Source: Rhodospirillales bacterium (GTDB lineage Bacteria; Pseudomonadota; Gammaproteobacteria; Steroidobacterales; JAHEKG01). Taken from it: a stretch of 41,759 nucleotides of DNA. The notes under the pieces are model-generated. The model saw only the letters and a list, made by a program, of their open reading frames with translations, made no database searches and was not told the origin of the DNA. Positions 36,769-41,759 of this stretch are shown here, one piece after another (position 1 is the stretch's first letter; every line of letters begins with the position of its first letter). The position numbers were made by a program, and so were the translations under genes. The stretch covers positions 1-41,759 of the forward strand of contig JAHEKG010000003.1 in NCBI GenBank assembly GCA_024638475.1, written 5' to 3'.

Positions 36769-37764
36769 TTAGGCTGCCTCGTAAGCGGCCCTATAGCCGT
36801 CAAGCAGCAGATGATGCTTGTCTGGTTTGCCTAGGCGCGCCCTAAAGCCAGCGGGTTTGATCGCAAGCAAATCACAATCCAAATCGCCGATGACTTGCTC
36901 GGCCGTGGAACCGATCACCCAATCGCGAACGCGGCCGCGCGATATCGCCCCCATGACAATGAGGTCTGCGAAGGTTTCTGCGATCGCCTGCAGGATCGTT
37001 TCCGCGGGCCGGCCATGGCGAAGGAGCATCGTACCTGGATCCAGTTCATGCGCCCTGGCGACTTCGAGAAGCTCTTTTTCTATGGATTCCTGCATGGATT
37101 TTTCGGTTAGATCGATGGGGAGGATCTCGCCTTCTACCGGAAACTCGGCTTCTCCGGCGATGGGTCGGTAGGCATGCAGTATCCGTAGGCTGGCGCCGAA
37201 CGTATGGCTCATTAGCTTGCCGGTTTCGATAATCTCTGCATCCAATGCTGCCGTTGTTTCGTTGCCGTGCATGGGATCGATGGCGGCTAGGACGCTGTTG
37301 TAAGGATTCATGCCGCTAGTCCGCACCAGCAAACACGGAGCGGGGCAGTTGGCCAGTGTTTGCCAATCCGTCTGGCTGAGAATCGACTGCTTGCCGGCGC
37401 TACTCACTCTGCCGAAACTGCCGAACAACACTAAGCCGTAACCCCCATCAGCCACCGTCCTGGCCAGTGACTCGTGGGCCGGGTAATCCCATGCCACACT
37501 GTAGCTGCAATCGATACCTTGCTGCGCGACCCGGTCAGCCAACACCGCCATGTTGTCGAGATGCTTCTCGACCAGAATCGCTATCATCCGTTCGCGATCC
37601 TCCTCGTTCTTGACGGCTTGGCCAGCGAGTTGGCTGTTATAGGCGACCGAGTAAAGATGTACATCGGCGCCGAAATCCTTTGCCAATGAGCAGGTCCGCC
37701 GCAGTACCGGATGCTCCGAACCCGCGGGTTCGTCAATCAGGGCTAGCAGTTTGCGGGGCTTCAT
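36769..37764 (-). CDS. Universal stress protein with two UspA domains
   Basis: 331 aa; KLLALIDEPAGSEHPVLRRTCSLAKDFGADVHLYSV..., C-terminal ILQAIAETFADLIVMGAISRGRVRDWVIGSTAEQVIGDLDCDLLAIKP (UspA ATP-binding type motif). Confidence 0.88.
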   Translation of the reverse strand: MKPRKLLALIDEPAGSEHPVLRRTCSLAKDFGADVHLYSVAYNSQLAGQAVKNEEDRERMIAILVEKHLDNMAVLADRVAQQGIDCSYSVAWDYPAHESLARTVADGGYGLVLFGSFGRVSSAGKQSILSQTDWQTLANCPAPCLLVRTSGMNPYNSVLAAIDPMHGNETTAALDAEIIETGKLMSHTFGASLRILHAYRPIAGEAEFPVEGEILPIDLTEKSMQESIEKELLEVARAHELDPGTMLLRHGRPAETILQAIAETFADLIVMGAISRGRVRDWVIGSTAEQVIGDLDCDLLAIKPAGFRARLGKPDKHHLLLDGYRAAYEAA

Positions 37765-37964
37765 GTCCTGTCCTCCGAGTCCCGAGTCGCCTGGACAGGC
37801 TATGCTCGGCCGGCGCCGGCGCCAATCCGCAGAAACCCGTCCTGTTCTCCGTACTATTGCGTATTGGCGTCGTTAGCTGGCGGCTCGATGATAGATTCGT
37901 CGTAGAGTGCATCGTCAGATCTTGGCGTTATTGGGGCCCGTGTGTATCGATTGGAGTTTTCGCT

Positions 37965-38417
37965 ATGAGACAGCCTGTTGTCATGCCGACGGATTTTTCA
38001 GCGCGCTCCGCCGGGGCGCTCGAATGGGCTCGCAAGATGGCCGACGCGTTAGAGGCCCCCTTGCATTGCGTATATGTTGCGCCGGAACCGCGGCTGTACT
38101 CGAGCCTGGACGTAGCCAGTAACCTGACCGTCAGCAAGGAGGAATTGAAACAGCTCGCCGGCAAAGAGATGCAGCAGTTCGCAACCGATTATCGGCTAGG
38201 GGGCACCGAAAAAACGGTCGTGCTCCAAGGAACCCCGTTCGTTGAGATCATTCGCTATGCCCGGGAACAAAATGCGGCGGTGATCGTCATTAGTACCCAC
38301 GGCTACAGCGGACTGAAGCACATGTTGCTGGGCAGCACCACCGAATCGGTGGTTCGCAAAGCCACCTGTCCCGTATTGTCCGTACCTTCGCCCGACGTGT
38401 GGTTCGAGTTACCCTAG
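37965..38417 (+). CDS. Universal stress protein, single UspA domain
   Basis: From ATG 37965: MRQPVVMPTDFSARSAGALEWARKMADALEAPLHCVYV..., AAVIVISTHGYSGLKHMLLGSTTESVVRKATCPVLSVP. Confidence 0.93.
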   Translation: MRQPVVMPTDFSARSAGALEWARKMADALEAPLHCVYVAPEPRLYSSLDVASNLTVSKEELKQLAGKEMQQFATDYRLGGTEKTVVLQGTPFVEIIRYAREQNAAVIVISTHGYSGLKHMLLGSTTESVVRKATCPVLSVPSPDVWFELP

Positions 38418-38469
38418 GCTGCCAACCGGCATCGCTCGAATACCTCGTGGCGCAATCTATTTAGCACTC

Positions 38470-38829
38470 TCACACATATAGCCAGGAAAACAGTTTTCGT
38501 AATTCTTGTTCTCCCACGGGTTCGACGTTGGAGGCGATGATCAGCTTTTGCGTTTCATCCGACCAACAGCAATAGACCGGCTTTTCGTTCCTGAGCATGT
38601 CTATATAGTCATGCAAAGAGGAGCGGGGACAGTGCGCGGTCACGACGCCCGAATCGTGCCGCCTAGGCGGTTCGGTTGCTTCTCCGATATCGTGAAACAG
38701 AAGCATCGCCAGCAGTGAGTCATCTTCGTCGTAGAGGTAGAGTACGCCGGATTCTGTACTGCCTTTTTTGCCGGGCTCTTGCAGCAGTTCGTATTGATAA
38801 CGCTTTACCTGTGAGTTGTCAGCACCCAT
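38470..38829 (-). CDS. Hypothetical protein
   Basis: From ATG 38829: MGADNSQVKRYQYELLQEPGKKGSTESGVLYLYDEDDSLLAMLLFHD..., 119 aa. No family recognised. Confidence 0.5.
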   Translation of the reverse strand: MGADNSQVKRYQYELLQEPGKKGSTESGVLYLYDEDDSLLAMLLFHDIGEATEPPRRHDSGVVTAHCPRSSLHDYIDMLRNEKPVYCCWSDETQKLIIASNVEPVGEQELRKLFSWLYV

Positions 38830-39175
38830 GTCTGCCCTCGCTGTTGGCGTACGTAGGCACGGTATGCAAACCAAGCCCGCTGGCCTATCCGTACTATCCG
38901 AGACGAATCGCTGCTTGAACCTGCGGGGGTGCAGGCGCGGTGGGGGAAAACCATAGGTGATTGCCGAAACGGGGCGAGAATGTAATGCCTCGCTGGAGGT
39001 TTGCGCTCATTCTCGTGCGCGCCGAATCTGAAAGATGTGTAAAAACAATGACCTATGGGAGTTACCAATTGATACAGCCGGGCAGGTGTGGTTGGGTTTA
39101 TCATTTGCCCAACGCAATCGAACGGTGGGCTTGGGTATTAAGTCCAGCCGCCGCAATTAACTCGGGGTACGGATA

Positions 39176-40522
39176 ATGAAAACTCGCTCAAGTGCAATGG
39201 GACGGCCGCACGGATGGCTATTCGGCTTCGCGGTTGTCGCACTGTTCATTGCCGAGGCCGATGCCGGTAGTGCCGGTAGCCGGCAGGTCAGCGCCGAAGG
39301 CCGCCGCGCCATCAGCCCGGAAATCGCCGTTGGCAACGACGGCGCGATCAACGTCATTTGGCTCGATAAAGGCTTGACCGCGAATAGGTCGGCGCCGAAA
39401 AAGCGCAAACCCGGTGAACACAGCCACCGCTCCGCCACCAATCTGTATTTCTCGCGTTCAGAGGATCGAGGCAAGACCTGGTCAGTACCCTCGCGCGTCA
39501 ATCCGACGGATGGCGAGGTGTGGGGGTTCGCCGTCAGCAAACCGCGTATCAACGTCGGACCGACGGGAACCATCCACGTGTTTTACCCCGCCAACGACAA
39601 GTCGCCGAAAACGGGGCTCGACGTGGTGAGCGCGCGGCACACGCGTTCAACCGACGGCGGTAAGAGCTTTTCCACGCCCACCGTTTTGAACCGCCCGGCC
39701 GAGAAGGACCGCAGCGAATTGCTCGGCGAAGGCCTGGCCATGACCAACTCGTTCGGCACCATGGGTGTCGCGCCCGATGGCACGGTCATCGCTGCATGGC
39801 AAGACGTGGCCGATATGGCGGACAGCACCAAGGGCGCGAATGGCGCGGTCGCGATCTCCCGGGATGACGGGATAACTTTCGAATCCGAACGCATCGCCCT
39901 GCCAGGCAATGCCGTCTGCCCCTGCTGCCAGTTCACGATCGCATTCGGCAACGACCTGACCTACATGGGCTATAGAAAGATCTATGCCGACGGGCGCGAC
40001 AGTACCGTTGCACGGTGGTCCGACGCTGGCCGAAAATTCGACGGCGAAGGTCGCCTGGACCTCGCGCCCTGGGACATTAACGGCTGCCCGCTAAAGCCGA
40101 CGGAGCTCGCGATCGATGGGGATAACGTCTACGCGGCAACCTATACGGCGGGCGAGAAGGTTCCCGCGCTGTATTTCAGCCGGTCCGTCGACGGTGGCCG
40201 CACCTTCGCGGGTAAACGCCAGGTACACCCGGGAGCGGCGTACTCCGACGCCCCGGAGCTGACGGTGGACGGCAACGGTGCCATCCGCCTGGTCTGGCAT
40301 GCCAAGGTCGACGGTCCGCGTGGCCTATTCACTGCCGTGTCGGTCGACGGGGGTGAAACCTTGTCCAGCCCGACGCGCATCGGTGCGCCGCCAGGCACGG
40401 CCGCGTTTCCGGCGACCGACGTCGCGCCCGACGGCACCGTCTACGTCGTCTGGCAACAACACAACGAAGAAGTATTCATCGCGGCGCTGCCGGCGCCTTC
40501 GACGGTGACGGCGCGGAGATAA
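39176..40522 (+). CDS. Exported BNR-repeat / sialidase-like beta-propeller protein
   Basis: 448 aa; LYFSRSEDRGKTWSVPSRVN, RHTRSTDGGKSFSTPTVLN, ISRDDGITFESERI, LYFSRSVDGGRTFAGKRQV and VSVDGGETLSSPTRI are repeated Asp-box/BNR motifs. Confidence 0.85.
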   Translation: MKTRSSAMGRPHGWLFGFAVVALFIAEADAGSAGSRQVSAEGRRAISPEIAVGNDGAINVIWLDKGLTANRSAPKKRKPGEHSHRSATNLYFSRSEDRGKTWSVPSRVNPTDGEVWGFAVSKPRINVGPTGTIHVFYPANDKSPKTGLDVVSARHTRSTDGGKSFSTPTVLNRPAEKDRSELLGEGLAMTNSFGTMGVAPDGTVIAAWQDVADMADSTKGANGAVAISRDDGITFESERIALPGNAVCPCCQFTIAFGNDLTYMGYRKIYADGRDSTVARWSDAGRKFDGEGRLDLAPWDINGCPLKPTELAIDGDNVYAATYTAGEKVPALYFSRSVDGGRTFAGKRQVHPGAAYSDAPELTVDGNGAIRLVWHAKVDGPRGLFTAVSVDGGETLSSPTRIGAPPGTAAFPATDVAPDGTVYVVWQQHNEEVFIAALPAPSTVTARR

Positions 40523-40526
40523 ACGG

Positions 40527-41033
40527 GTGGTGCCCACGGTGAGGAACCGGCTGAATCGGTCGGCGGGGTTGCTGGCGCTGTTATTGCTCGCTGCCCGCGC
40601 GCTGGCGGAGCCTTCCGTGACGTTGATCGAGGCGGGGGAACTCGCGGCCGAGCTCGAGGCGCGTAAGGGCCGGGTGGTCCTCGTCAACTTTTGGGCAACC
40701 TGGTGCCGCCCCTGCCTCGATGAAATACCCGATCTCATGGCTTTGGAAGCCGAACTGGCCGAGCAGGGGTTCGATCTCGTGGCCGTATCCCTGGACGATG
40801 CCTGGGAGCTCGAGGGCACCATTAAGCCGTTCCTGGCCAAATGGTTTCCCGCCTTCTCGACCTACGTTTCCGCCGAGCGTGACATGGACTCGATCGTGAG
40901 CGTCATCGATCCGGCTTGGAACGAAGTGTTGCCGACGAGCTACGTCCTCGCGCGGGATGGGACCATCGCGGTACGAATCCAAGGGGGCAGTTCCGCCGAG
41001 GAATTTGCGGCGGCCATTCGGCCCGTACTCTGA
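40527..41033 (+). CDS. TlpA-like exported thioredoxin-fold protein
   Basis: 168 aa; N-terminal hydrophobic segment, then GRVVLVNFWATWCRPCLDEIPDLMALEAELAEQGFDLVAVSLDD (WCRPC active site). Confidence 0.9.
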   Translation: MVPTVRNRLNRSAGLLALLLLAARALAEPSVTLIEAGELAAELEARKGRVVLVNFWATWCRPCLDEIPDLMALEAELAEQGFDLVAVSLDDAWELEGTIKPFLAKWFPAFSTYVSAERDMDSIVSVIDPAWNEVLPTSYVLARDGTIAVRIQGGSSAEEFAAAIRPVL

Positions 41034-41759
41034 AAATCGCTCGCGTCATTGGCTGGGGACTGTTCGCCGTCCTCGTCGCCGTTGCCTTGTTACTGTTCGC
41101 CTGGTACCAAATAGACGGCCAGCCGCTGGCGGTGGCCGACGAGTATGTGCAAGGTCCTGGCTTCGAGAGCCGGCGGGACGATAACGGCGATTGGTGGTTC
41201 TTGCCGGCCAAGCCTAACGGTAGTGGCCTCGTGATCTTGCACGGGGCCCTGTTCAAACCCAAGAGCTATACTAACAGCGCGGCCTTTTTTGCCAGCCGCG
41301 GGTTTAAGGTGTCGGTGCCCTCCGGCACGCTGCGGTTGTCCATACTTTCAGCCTCGCGAATCGCCACGCAGCTTTCCTCGATGGCGGAGCAGCGTTGGTA
41401 CCTGATTGGCCATTCCATGGGCGGGTTTACGGCGCTGACCGTCACCACGGAAACCCAAGCCGACATCATCGCGGCGGCGATATGGGCCGGCAGCATGCCT
41501 GAGGATTTCTCCGCCCTGAAGTTGCCGGTGATGTTCGTGGCGGGCACCAATGACGGATTGCTGCCGCCGGAGCGGTATGCCGAGGTAAAGGGGCGCTTGC
41601 CGGAACACACGATTCATGAAGTCATCGATGGGGCGAACCACAAGAATTTTGCGCTTTATTCGCATCAGTTCTTCGACGCGGAGGCGACCCTGCCGCACCT
41701 GCAGCAAATCAGCCGGGCGAATACTTTAACGCTACGTTTTTTCCGGCGGTATCCGGCCG
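41030..41759 (+). CDS. Membrane-anchored alpha/beta hydrolase, runs to window edge
   Basis: Frame from CTG 41030: (M)KIARVIGWGLFAVLVAVALLLFAWYQIDGQPLAVADEYVQ... LVILHGALFKPKSYTNSAAFFASRGFKV...WYLIGHSMGGFTALTV...LPVMFVAGTNDGLLPPERY...IDGANHKNF. No ATG/GTG/TTG start is available near the frame opening. No stop before the window end. Confidence 0.75.
   Translation, partial: MKIARVIGWGLFAVLVAVALLLFAWYQIDGQPLAVADEYVQGPGFESRRDDNGDWWFLPAKPNGSGLVILHGALFKPKSYTNSAAFFASRGFKVSVPSGTLRLSILSASRIATQLSSMAEQRWYLIGHSMGGFTALTVTTETQADIIAAAIWAGSMPEDFSALKLPVMFVAGTNDGLLPPERYAEVKGRLPEHTIHEVIDGANHKNFALYSHQFFDAEATLPHLQQISRANTLTLRFFRRYPA

Overview
This 41.8 kb window looks like a chromosomal segment of a GC-rich proteobacterium, probably gammaproteobacterial (inferred from gene content only). 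Four blocks can be supported. (1) Positions 1-9006, minus strand: a tightly overlapping glycogen operon malQ-glgC-glgA-glgB-glgP, with glgP cut by the window edge. (2) Positions 9.1-20.3 kb: accessory genes including a DUF4382-type lipoprotein, a membrane protein, an exported amidase, an ACT-domain protein, an MFS transporter, an acetoacetate decarboxylase-like protein, an alpha/beta hydrolase, a one-domain asparaginase-like protein, a SAM methyltransferase and an exported cupin-like protein. (3) Positions 20.3-31.5 kb: an unusual, almost entirely exported gene set. It has three CpcT/CpeT (bilin-lyase family) homologues, one of them fused to a DUF1330-like domain, and two DUF1838-type proteins, one fused to a SnoaL/NTF2-like domain. 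It also has two paralogous Tat-signal flavin amine oxidases, a Tat-signal FAD-binding dehydrogenase and a truncated haloalkane-dehalogenase-like gene carrying an in-frame 18-bp tandem repeat. A TetR regulator lies behind an AT-rich regulatory region. This block is the best candidate for an undescribed system. (4) Positions 31.5-41.8 kb: a fused ATP sulfurylase/APS kinase, an AsnC/Lrp-ornithine cyclodeaminase-arginase module, two divergent universal stress proteins, and a BNR/sialidase-like protein with a TlpA-like thioredoxin and an alpha/beta hydrolase. I found no tRNA, rRNA, CRISPR array, IS element or prophage. Family names come from reading motifs, not from database searches.
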